A stretch of 35,905 nucleotides of DNA, taken from Verrucomicrobiota bacterium. Its GTDB lineage: Bacteria > Verrucomicrobiota > Verrucomicrobiia > Verrucomicrobiales > Akkermansiaceae. The notes beneath the pieces were generated by a model, which was not told where the DNA came from, ran no database searches, and worked only from the letters and a program-made list of their open reading frames with translations. This document shows positions 14,781 to 21,543 of this stretch, piece after piece. The position numbers and the translations under genes are program-made. The stretch is taken from positions 1 to 35,905 of the forward strand of contig JAPLUI010000230.1 of the NCBI GenBank assembly GCA_026397725.1, in the 5' to 3' direction. The stretch's first letter is position 1. Each line of letters starts with the position of its first letter.

Positions 14781-14952
14781 GCTACGGTGTCGGATGAGCA
14801 ATCGGATCGCTGCTTGACGTCATCAATGCCGGTCTCGCCAGCTAAGTCGTTTTCCGCCTGGGTCTGGACATTTGTCCCATATCTGCGGGGCGAGACGCCC
14901 CGCAGACGGCCTGTCGCGAGACGCGCCAGCCACCTGAAGAGGGAAGTGAAAC
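14781..14952. other. R1 opening fragment (copy E) and a hairpin
   Basis: 14786-14826 matches the opening of R1 (GGTGTCGGATGAGCAATCGG then GCTTGACGTCATC). Further on, TCTGCGGGGCGAGACGCCCCGCAGA (14882-14906) forms a strong perfect hairpin with the same GAGAC loop core as the R1 arms. No gene. Confidence 0.6.
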
Positions 14953-15150
14953 TCATTTCAACTGGCGGAGCGCGCTGGTGAGGAGCTGTTTGGGATCGAC
15001 GACTTTCTCGGGATGCTTGGCTTGCGTTTGACGATACCTGTTGCCGAGCTGCTTGAGGTCGCCGCCGGCTTCGGTCATGAGCTTGCGGCGGACGTCGCGC
15101 AGCCATTCGAGTCCGTCATCATGGGGGAGACGGGTGGGTGGGGTGTTCAT
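14953..15150 (-). CDS. Small partner of the PIN toxin (putative antitoxin)
   Basis: A 65-residue, highly charged protein: GLEWLRDVRRKLMTEAGGDLKQLGNRYRQTQAKHPEKVVDPKQLL. It starts with an ATG (15150) that overlaps the stop of the PIN gene (ATGA), so translation is coupled. Small helical proteins in this position are usual partners of this PIN subgroup (toxin first, antitoxin second), as I recall. No DNA-binding motif is obvious. The antitoxin role is inferred from position. Confidence 0.7.
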   Translation of the reverse strand: MNTPPTRLPHDDGLEWLRDVRRKLMTEAGGDLKQLGNRYRQTQAKHPEKVVDPKQLLTSALRQLK

Positions 15151-15626
15151 GGGGTGGTTTCCAAGAGTTCGAAGGGGGTGAGGAGCTGCGGAGTCACGAG
15201 GCCGAGTGAGCCATTGATGAGGCGGATGTGGGGTAACTTGCTGGGGTTGGCGATGTGCTTGCAGTTCCAAGTCGCCAGCATATCACAGCGGTGAAAGGAC
15301 GCCAGCGCAAGGTGATGGGCGTCGCCACCGCTTTCCAGCGGCATGATCCGGTGTTTGAAATAGACTTCCACGATGGCGTCGATTTCGTCGGTGTAGGGCA
15401 GTCTCGGCAAGGGCTCAATCAGGTCCAGCATGTCCCTCCTCTTTTGGTCGGCGGGCGTGTCTTCCAGTTCGGTGATGACTACGGCGGAGGTAAAGAGCGC
15501 GTCCTGCCACTTTGCCAATTCCCACCATTCGCGAGTCCATTCCCGCCGCGCCTGCATTTGCGCACCTGGGCGAGTCTCGAAGTAGAAGCTCGGGATGCTG
15601 GTTTCGACGTAGATCAACTGGTTCAT
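15147..15626 (-). CDS. PIN-domain protein (VapC-like toxin)
   Basis: A 159-residue PIN RNase. The N-terminal strand reads LIYVETSIPSFYFETRP, with Glu8 where most PIN domains have Asp; the YVETSIPSFYFE form is a known subgroup. Further conserved acidic sites are VVITELEDTP and GGDAHHLALASFHRCDMLATWNCKHIAN. Such proteins cut RNA or tRNA and are held in check by a partner. The gene is first in a two-gene operon, with its stop overlapping the start of the 65-residue partner. Upstream (15672 onward) lies R1 copy B. Confidence 0.85.
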   Translation of the reverse strand: MNQLIYVETSIPSFYFETRPGAQMQARREWTREWWELAKWQDALFTSAVVITELEDTPADQKRRDMLDLIEPLPRLPYTDEIDAIVEVYFKHRIMPLESGGDAHHLALASFHRCDMLATWNCKHIANPSKLPHIRLINGSLGLVTPQLLTPFELLETTP

Positions 15627-15671
15627 GGCTTGAATGAATGTTACGTCGTGATTTTGGAAAGTCGAGCGATG

Positions 15672-16342
15672 AAATCCAGTGTCGGAGCAGCAATCGGAAC
15701 GCTGCTTGACGTCATCACCGCCCGTCCCGTCCGTTCTCTCTGCCGTGATGCGCCCGCCTTCGGTGGTGGCATCCGCTCCGGCGGGCGGCAGCCGGGAGCA
15801 AGGGCAAGGCGCGGCCCAAGGGGGGCGCTAGGCGCTTGTTCATGGCGAGTGACAGTGGGGCACGGGGCGGAAATAGGAGCGGCGTTTTCATGATCGTGAC
15901 CGGGCGGACCCGTAACCGCCAAATGGTCGCCATTACCCGCCCGGATGCAACAGAAATCGCTCCGGCCCGCTGCTTCAAGGGGGGTGGGTGTCGCGCCCTC
16001 CTCAAGGAGCGTGGGCGTCTCGCCCGCCGCCAATGAAAAGCGAAAGCAAGGTGACGAAGCTCGCGTCCTTTCGCCTCCCATTGGCCAATGTGGGCGAGAC
16101 GCCCACGCTCCTTGAACAATGTGGGCGAGACGCCCACGCTCCTTGAAGACTCGCCGGCTAAAGCCAGCGCTCCGGCATGCGGCCCCTCGCGCTCCCCATC
16201 GGGCAACTCGTCATCGACCGCGTCCTCGAAATTCAGGAGTATTTTGCTTGGTTCGCCAACCCAATGGGGCTATCGTCCCGCCATGGCCCCCGTCGCCGAA
16301 CCCCGCCCTTCCGGGTCGTTGATCTCCCAACACAACGACCGG
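15672..16342 (+). repeat. R1 repeat, copy B (full length, with duplicated arm)
   Basis: Same order of blocks as copy A. The left arm is at 16002-16025 and the matching right arm is present twice in tandem, at 16092-16115 and 16123-16146. The copy lies between the PIN gene start and the mazE promoter. Its last block, ending ACAACGACCGG, abuts the mazE upstream region. No frame is shared with the other copies. Confidence 0.85.
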
Positions 16343-16365
16343 TCTTCGGGCCAGAAAAGATTCCC

Positions 16366-16393
16366 TTGACCAGGTATATCTCAGGGCTATACA
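16366..16393 (+). promoter_or_regulatory. mazE promoter with operator
   Basis: TTGACC (16366-16371), a 16-bp spacer and TATACA (16388-16393) form a good sigma-70-like promoter 7 bp before the ATG. The inverted repeat GTATA-9 bp-TATAC (16374-16392) lies inside it and is a likely site for autoregulation by the AbrB-type antitoxin. Confidence 0.65.
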
Positions 16394-16400
16394 TGCCGCC

Positions 16401-16667
16401 ATGAAGACAACATTACAGCGTTGGGGGAACAGCCAGGGGGTGCGCCTCCCGAAATCAATCGTTGAATCTCTTGGGATTTCGGTTGGCGCTTCGGTGATTG
16501 TAGAGATCTCAAAGGATAGTTCACAGGTCACGATTACACCAACGACGGTATCGCGTTCGGTCCGGGGGCGGCATCGCATCGAAGACCTCATTGCGAAGAG
16601 TTCACCGAGGGCATTTGATGGCGCATCCAACTGGGGCAAGGCGGTTGGGAAGGAGGCGCGAGATTAG
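16401..16667 (+). CDS. MazE-like antitoxin (SpoVT/AbrB family), orphan
   Basis: An 88-residue antitoxin. The N-terminal swapped-hairpin DNA-binding domain is clear: LQRWGNSQGVRLPKSIVESLGISVGASVIVEI (about residues 5-38). A C-terminal tail then matches MazE proteins (RIEDLIAKSS...AFDGASNWGKAVGKE), the part that normally covers MazF. No mazF follows; instead, part of R1 starts about 15 bp after the stop. The antitoxin thus stands alone, either after loss of the toxin through the repeat or as an autonomous regulator. Confidence 0.88.
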   Translation: MKTTLQRWGNSQGVRLPKSIVESLGISVGASVIVEISKDSSQVTITPTTVSRSVRGRHRIEDLIAKSSPRAFDGASNWGKAVGKEARD

Positions 16668-16681
16668 GTGTCAGCGATTAG

Positions 16682-16826
16682 GTGTCAGATAAGTTGTCAG
16701 AACGCAGCTTGACGTCATCACTGACCGTTCCGCCCGTTCTCCCTGCCGTGATGCGCCCGCCTTCGGAGGTGGCAACCGCTCCGGCGGGCGGCAGCCGGGA
16801 GCAGGAGCAAGGCGAGGCCCAAGGCG
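16682..16826 (+). repeat. R1 repeat, copy D (first part only)
   Basis: Matches the first about 145 bp of R1: TGTCAG...AACGCAGCTTGACGTCATC, then CCTGCCGTGATGCGCCCGCC and GGCGGCAGCCGGGAGCAGGAG. It lacks the hairpin and everything after. It lies directly downstream of mazE, where mazF would be expected. Confidence 0.8.
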
Positions 16827-16859
16827 GGACTTGGGGAGCGTGCGTCCCGCGTGCTAGGG

Positions 16860-17100
16860 TCGATAGCCCCGCCGACCACCTCCCCGGCAACCCCAAAGCC
16901 CCCGCTTGGTCCGCGACCCCTCCCGCGAGTGGCGAATGGTAAGATGAAAAGCCCCTTGCGTCTACACCACTCGCCATTCGCTGTTCGCCACAGCGGCAGG
17001 TTGCTCCACTCATTGGCCCAGCTCACCGACCCCCTCCCCGGCGATCCCAACGTTCCCGGTTGGTCCACCAACCCACCCGCGAGGGCGCGGGTGCTCCCCA
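16860..17100. repeat. Imperfect direct repeats and small palindrome
   Basis: Two about 55-bp segments (about 16873-16930 and 17029-17083) share CGACC.CCTCCCCGGC, TTGGTCC and CCCGCGAG. Between them GGCGAATGG and CCATTCGC form a short inverted pair. No gene is supported between mazE and the antitoxin-PIN gene. Confidence 0.45.
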
Positions 17101-17106
17101 GCGCTT

Positions 17107-17835
17107 TCAATCACCGCTGACCTCCACCATCGTGACCTTCAGCCCGGCGGAGCGGGCCAGTTTTGCCTGTCTGAGGTCACAGGTGATGAAATCCCGGCAA
17201 CGCAGTTCGGCAGCCATGGCGACATGAAGAATGTCGTAGGATCGGGTTCCAAGCCGCAGCGTTTGCTCCCGCGAGAGTCTCAACGCCGACTCCACAACCT
17301 TATCCCATGAGACTTCAACCTTCACCAAGGTGCCGCGTTCCAGAAATCGCTCCAAACGCCCTTCCCACGCTGACAGCTCGCGCTCTATTTCCGTCTTGCT
17401 GGCTGCCGGCCGTAAGCGAAGCTCCATGAACGCCTTCATGCGCAAGCCGTTCCTGATCTCAATCTCATGCAGGGGACTGAACGCCAAACCCGGACGTCCG
17501 AGTCGCCTGAAAACCGCCACGGCATGCTCGGAACCGACTTCATTGGTCAGCAGACGCAACACGAAACTTGAGTCTCCGTATGTCATGGCATCCGGGAATC
17601 CACGATCAATTGCCCGGCGGAGACCGCAGAGCGGCGTTCGGCGTTCCGCGAGCATGGCATCGAGTTCATCATCCACAAGCTGCCTGTCAGCGTCGGCGAG
17701 AGATGGCGCAGTTGCGGACCGCAGCACCCACAAGGGCTTGCCGTTGTCGGTGACCTGCACACTCTCGCCGGCCGCCGTGAGCCTTTTCACGACGGCGGGA
17801 TGTCGGAGTAATTCGCGCAGCGGTAGGGATGTCAT
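17107..17835 (-). CDS. Single-chain antitoxin-PIN toxin (Phd-like + VapC-like)
   Basis: A 242-residue protein that joins both halves of a toxin-antitoxin module. Residues 1-82 look like a Phd/YefM-type antitoxin (MTSLPLRELLRHPAVVKRLTAAGESVQVTDNGKPLWVL). Residues 84-242 are a PIN RNase (MTYGDSSFVLRLL, PLHEIEIRNGLR, LGTRSYDILHVAMAAELRCRDFITCD) that carries the conserved acidic residues. Normally these are two overlapping genes; here one frame runs through with no stop. An internal ATG at 17586 could also give the free toxin. ATG 17835 is chosen over a TTG at 17871 that belongs to the promoter. A broken duplicate is at 11738-12028. Fusion could be native or a lost antitoxin stop. Confidence 0.85.
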   Translation of the reverse strand: MTSLPLRELLRHPAVVKRLTAAGESVQVTDNGKPLWVLRSATAPSLADADRQLVDDELDAMLAERRTPLCGLRRAIDRGFPDAMTYGDSSFVLRLLTNEVGSEHAVAVFRRLGRPGLAFSPLHEIEIRNGLRMKAFMELRLRPAASKTEIERELSAWEGRLERFLERGTLVKVEVSWDKVVESALRLSREQTLRLGTRSYDILHVAMAAELRCRDFITCDLRQAKLARSAGLKVTMVEVSGD

Positions 17836-17850
17836 GCGTCGGACGATGGT

Positions 17851-17871
17851 ACCTGACAGCAGGTTTGTCAA
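17851..17871 (-). promoter_or_regulatory. Promoter box and operator of antitoxin-PIN gene
   Basis: On the minus strand TTGACA (17866-17871) is followed immediately by the perfect inverted repeat ACCTG-CTGT-CAGGT (17851-17864), which is about 15 bp before the start codon. This suits autorepression by the N-terminal antitoxin domain. A -10 box is not clear. Confidence 0.55.
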
Positions 17872-17886
17872 CCCCTAAACGCCCCC

Positions 17887-18385
17887 AATCCGGTGTCAGA
17901 GAAGCAATCAGAACGTGCTTGACGTCATCATCAACCGTTCCGCCTGTTCTCCCTGCCGTGATGCGCCCGCCTTCGGCGGTGGCATCCGCTCCGATGGGCG
18001 GCAGGCGGGAGCAGGAGCAAGGCGAGGCCCAGGATGAGCGCGAGGAGGGTTGTTCATGGCGAGTGACAGAGGGGAAGGCGGCGGGCGTTTTCGTGAGCGT
18101 GAACGGGTGGAACCGGAAGGGCCGGATGATTGCTTTTGCCCTCCCGGATGCAACAGAAATCGCTCCAGAAATCGCTCCGGCCCGCAGCGCCAAGGAGGGT
18201 GGGCGTCCTCGCCCGCCGCCAATGAAAAGCGAAAGCAAGGTGCCGCAGCACGCGTCCTTTCGCCTCGCATTGGCCAATGTGGGCGAGACGCCCACGCTCC
18301 TTGAAGACTCGCCGGCTAAAGCCAGCGCTCCGGCATGCGGCCCCTCGCGTTGCCCATCGGTCAACTCGTCATCCACCGTGTCCCT
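17887..18385 (+). repeat. R1 repeat, copy C
   Basis: Very similar to copy A from AATCCGGTGTCAG to the phrase TCATCCACCGTGTCCCT, where homology ends. The left arm (about 18191-18214) has diverged from the right arm (18281-18304), so the hairpin is imperfect here. Together with the antitoxin-PIN gene it forms a duplicated segment of about 0.85 kb shared with 11738-12598. Confidence 0.85.
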
Positions 18386-18419
18386 TCGGCGTGAAGATTG
18401 GTGTAGCCGCAGCTCTCCC

Positions 18420-18502
18420 GGTTGAACCACAGCGCTGTGGCTGAGTTCCGGCGCTCGCTGCGGCCGGACCATCGTCCGGTCCGTCGCCGGGATCCCGGTT
18501 CC
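18420..18502. repeat. Palindrome cluster
   Basis: CCACAGCGCTGTGG (about 18427-18440) and CCGGACCATCGTCCGG (about 18464-18479) are short palindromes. No coding potential. Confidence 0.45.
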
Positions 18503-18506
18503 CGGA

Positions 18507-18613
18507 GGCGTGCCCGCCGCGAGACGGACTGAACCTCCTGGCAACCCCGCAGCTCTAACGGTTTAGCCACAGCGGGGTGGCGGGCGGTGCCCTTCCCACC
18601 GCACTCCAGACTT
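18507..18613 (+). repeat. 107-bp dispersed repeat, copy 2
   Basis: Second copy of 513-619 in the same orientation. It marks the right end of the accessory island; the next gene is rpsI. Confidence 0.75.
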
Positions 18614-18696
18614 CGGCTCGCGCCTGGGCAGGTGAACGGATGGAGTGCGGTGGGAAGCGCAACGCCACTGACGAACTGTGGAGAGGCCGGCCTGAC

Positions 18697-18729
18697 AAAA
18701 AATCCGCAGCCGGCACCCGGCTGCGGATT
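18697..18729 (-). terminator. Intrinsic terminator after rplM-rpsI
   Basis: On the minus strand a perfect 13-bp stem (AATCCGCAGCCGG with CCGGCTGCGGATT, loop of 3) is followed by a run of Ts. It stands about 35 bp after the rpsI stop. Confidence 0.9.
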
Positions 18730-18762
18730 CTGTGAGAGAGCGGGAGGTTTCCCGGATTGCGT

Positions 18763-19158
18763 CTAACGCTTGGAGAACTGGAAGCGCTTGCGGGCGCCGG
18801 GTTGGCCGGACTTTTTGCGTTCCTTCATCCGCGGGTCGCGGGTGAGGAAACCGAGCGGCTTGATGAGCTTGCGGTTTTCCGGATCCACTTGCGTGAGCGA
18901 TCGGCTGATGGCATGGCGAATGGCGATCGCCTGGCCATGAATGCCACCGCCTTTGACGACGATGCTCAGGTCGAACTTGTTGACGAGAGCCAGGTGCTGG
19001 AAGGGTGCGAGGATCGAGTTCTGGAGTTCGGCGGTCGGGAGGTATTCCTCGAAGTGGCGGCCATTGATGGTGATTTGGCCGGAGCCTTCGGTCATCCAAA
19101 CGCGGGCGACTGCGGTTTTGCGGCGGCCAGTGGCGCTTTTTGTGGTGGTGGCGGTCAT
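18763..19158 (-). CDS. rpsI: 30S ribosomal protein S9
   Basis: A 131-residue ribosomal protein at the small-subunit head; its C-terminal tail contacts P-site tRNA. All hallmarks are present: GRRKTAVARVWM, ITINGR, VNKFDLSIVVKGGGIHGQAIAIRHAISRSL and the ending RKKSGQPGARKRFQFSKR, with the universal terminal SKR. It is the second gene of the rplM-rpsI operon, 18 nt after rplM, and is followed by a strong terminator. Confidence 0.98.
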   Translation of the reverse strand: MTATTTKSATGRRKTAVARVWMTEGSGQITINGRHFEEYLPTAELQNSILAPFQHLALVNKFDLSIVVKGGGIHGQAIAIRHAISRSLTQVDPENRKLIKPLGFLTRDPRMKERKKSGQPGARKRFQFSKR

Positions 19159-19176
19159 GGGAAATGGGGTGGGGGA

Positions 19177-19608
19177 TTAGCGGACTTCGTACAGGGCAGG
19201 TTGCTGGGCATCGTGCGGGTGGGTCTCCCCGGCATACACCTTGAGTTTGCCGTATTGGGCGCGGCCAAGGCGGTTCTTGGGAAGCATGCCCCAGACGGCA
19301 CGCTCAACCAGCAGGATGGGACGGCGATTGCGCACCTGGCGGGGAGTTTCCACATGCTTGCCGCCCACATATCCGGAGAAGCGGGTATAGACCTTCGATT
19401 GCTCCTTGTTGCCGGTCAGGACGACTTGGTCGGCATTGATGACCACCACAAAATCGCCGGTGTCAACATGGGTGGTGAAAATCGGCTTGTGCTTGCCACG
19501 GAGCAGGCGGGCTGCCTCCACGGCGACCTGACCCAGGACCTTGTCCTTGGCATCGATCACATACCACTTGCGCTCGACTTCGTGGGGCTTGGCGGAAAAT
19601 GTCTTCAT
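19177..19608 (-). CDS. rplM: 50S ribosomal protein L13
   Basis: A 143-residue large-subunit protein, full length for bacteria. Recognised by [64 protein letters not shown] and [17 protein letters not shown]. It leads the conserved rplM-rpsI operon and has a good promoter at 19671-19699. Confidence 0.98.
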   Translation of the reverse strand: MKTFSAKPHEVERKWYVIDAKDKVLGQVAVEAARLLRGKHKPIFTTHVDTGDFVVVINADQVVLTGNKEQSKVYTRFSGYVGGKHVETPRQVRNRRPILLVERAVWGMLPKNRLGRAQYGKLKVYAGETHPHDAQQPALYEVR

Positions 19609-19670
19609 GTGCTTGTGTTTGGAGCCTCCGGGCGCGGTGAACGGCCACCGTCGCAGGCGAAGGGGGGCGC

Positions 19671-19699
19671 AATCTAGGGAGCGGACTCCGCGGTGTCAA
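19671..19699 (-). promoter_or_regulatory. Promoter of rplM-rpsI
   Basis: TTGACA (19694-19699), a 17-bp spacer and TAGATT (19671-19676) on the minus strand, 63 bp before the rplM start. This is the best sigma-70-like promoter in the window. The leader is G-rich. Confidence 0.8.
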
Positions 19700-19722
19700 C
19701 CGGGAAATCCCGGGTTTTTTTC
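19700..19722 (+). terminator. Hairpin plus T run upstream of the TPR gene
   Basis: CCGGG-AAAT-CCCGG followed by eight Ts on the plus strand. It could stop antisense transcription entering from the rplM side. The stem is only 5-6 bp and may be accidental. Confidence 0.35.
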
Positions 19723-19945
19723 AAAAATGCGAAATTGGTCGAAACTGCGGAGGTCCGGGGTGCCGGAATTCACCACCGTGCAACCCGAGGGTCCGCCCAC
19801 GGCCGTCGGCCTGCGGCAATTTTTTTTCGATAAGTTTCACGGCAATTGCATCCCGCGCTTGCCAAGTCCCCCGGCAATCGCCAACTTGACTGTCCTTACC
19901 GCTTGCAAGTGCCATTCCCCGAAATCCCCAGCCAATCCCCAAGCC

Positions 19946-21334
19946 ATGCCTGAGATCACCGAAAAAGAACTCCCGCAAAACCTCAAACCCCTTTGGCTCA
20001 AGGCCCTCAGTGCCGTTCAAACCGCCAACCTGCCTTACGCGGTCAGCCTGTTGCAGGCCGTCCTCAAGGACAGCCCGGGGTTTCTCGTCGGCCGCAAGCT
20101 CCTGCGCAGTTGCGAGATTCAGCTCTGCGGTGCTCCGAAGAAGAAGGGCGGCTTCCTCGGCATCCAGACCGGCGGCATGGGGATGATGAAACTCGCCGGC
20201 CAAGCCAAGAAAGATCCCGCCGGCACGCTCCCGCTCATCGAGAAGGAGCTTGAAAAGGAGCCCTACCATGAGCAAGCCAGCGAACTGCTCTTTGATACCT
20301 TCGTCCGCATGGAACTCTTCGAGTCCGCCGCGTTCGCCCTCGAAACCGTCCGCAAGGGATACCCCGAGAACGCCAAGTTGCTCCACAAGCTCGCCGAGTT
20401 CTATTTCGCCCACGACCAACATCTGACCGCCTCGGAGGTCTATAACGACATCATCAAACACCACCCCACCGATTCCGCCGCAATCAAGGGCTCCAAGGAC
20501 GCCTCCGCCCGCGCTTCCATGCAAAAACAAAAGTGGGACGAAAACGCCGACATGCGCACCCTGATGCGCAATGCCGCCGAGGTCGAGGAACTCGAACGCG
20601 CCACCCGCTCCGGCCTCACCAAGGAACAACTCGAGGAACGCCGCGACAAAACCATCGAAAAATACAACGAGGATCCCAACCACCTCACCACCGTCAAGGA
20701 TCTCGCCAACATCTACGAACAACTCGAAGACTGGCACAACGCCCAGACCTTCTATGAATGGGCTCACACTCTCAGCAATGGCGACGTCGCCCTCAGCACC
20801 AAAGCGGGCCAGATGAAAGACCGCGCCGCCGAGGCCGATATCCGCAACCTGGAGGCCGCCGCTGCTGAAGACCCCGGCAACGCGGAACTTCAAGCCGCCC
20901 TTGCCGCCCACAAGGTCGAGCGCCTCGCCCTCGTCGTGGAGGAAGCCAAACGCCGCGTGGACCAAAACCCCACCGACCCCCAACTCCGCTACGAACTCGG
21001 CAACGCCCTCTATCAGGCTGGGGACCACAGCGGCGCGATTCCCCACCTCCAGCAGGCCACCCGCAACCCCCACATCCGCACCAAGGTGCTCCTCCTCCTC
21101 GGCCGGACCTTCAAGGCCAAGCACATGTTCGACCTCGCCATCAAACAACTCTCCGACGCAATCGCCGATCTCCATGCCATGGACAACACCAAGAAGGAAG
21201 TCCTCTACGACAAAGGCCTCATCCACGCCGAAATGGGCGACCAAGCCCTCGCCCTCGAGTGCTTCAAGCAAATCTACGAAGTCGATTACGGCTACCGCGA
21301 TGTCGCCCAGCGCGTGGAATCCTCCTATCAATAA
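19946..21334 (+). CDS. TPR-repeat protein of unknown function
   Basis: A 462-residue soluble protein built from tetratricopeptide repeats, including NLPYAVSLLQAVLKDSPGFLVGRKLLR, LLHKLAEFYFAHDQHLTASEVYNDIIKHHP, LANIYEQLEDWHNAQTFYEWA, LRYELGNALYQAGDHSGAIPHLQQA and LIHAEMGDQALALECFKQIYE. There is no signal peptide. A charged helical stretch (about residues 190-240) separates two TPR groups. A phrase KKKGGFLGIQTGGMGMMKL in the first third is conspicuously Gly-rich. The ATG at 19946 is the first with TPR-like sequence behind it; earlier in-frame starts run into the rplM promoter. Presumably a scaffold; partners unknown. It stands alone, diverging from rplM. Confidence 0.85.
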   Translation: MPEITEKELPQNLKPLWLKALSAVQTANLPYAVSLLQAVLKDSPGFLVGRKLLRSCEIQLCGAPKKKGGFLGIQTGGMGMMKLAGQAKKDPAGTLPLIEKELEKEPYHEQASELLFDTFVRMELFESAAFALETVRKGYPENAKLLHKLAEFYFAHDQHLTASEVYNDIIKHHPTDSAAIKGSKDASARASMQKQKWDENADMRTLMRNAAEVEELERATRSGLTKEQLEERRDKTIEKYNEDPNHLTTVKDLANIYEQLEDWHNAQTFYEWAHTLSNGDVALSTKAGQMKDRAAEADIRNLEAAAAEDPGNAELQAALAAHKVERLALVVEEAKRRVDQNPTDPQLRYELGNALYQAGDHSGAIPHLQQATRNPHIRTKVLLLLGRTFKAKHMFDLAIKQLSDAIADLHAMDNTKKEVLYDKGLIHAEMGDQALALECFKQIYEVDYGYRDVAQRVESSYQ

Positions 21335-21454
21335 TCCCCGCCGCCCGTGGCTGTGGCTGCCAGCCGAAACGGCGGTCCTCCTGACGGAGGTCCTCCTGCG
21401 GGTGACCGGATTTTGCCTAAATACACGCGTGGTTTTGCGTGCGCAAGTGTGGGG

Positions 21455-21483
21455 TTGACAGGGGGGGGTAAAACTGCTGAAAT
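21455..21483 (+). promoter_or_regulatory. Putative promoter of the EF-G-like gene
   Basis: TTGACA (21455-21460), 17 bp (beginning with a run of eight Gs) and TGAAAT (21478-21483), about 60 bp before the start codon. The -35 is perfect and the -10 matches four of six. Confidence 0.5.
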
Positions 21484-21543
21484 ACAAATGGATGGACGCT
21501 GTGGGCCATTCTTAACCTTCAAAACAATCAAACATACTCATTT

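Noticed and set aside
17950..18060. Signal-peptide-like reading (ALILGLALLLLPAAA type) on the minus strand of R1
   Set aside because: The hydrophobic phrase can be read in copies A and C but has no start in frame and no conserved continuation. It is possibly a relic of a gene once part of the unit, but is not supported as a CDS.
19721..21487. 588-codon minus-strand frame opposite the TPR gene
   Set aside because: Antisense shadow in GC-rich DNA; Gly/Val/Leu/Glu-rich without family motifs, while the plus strand shows clear TPR repeats.
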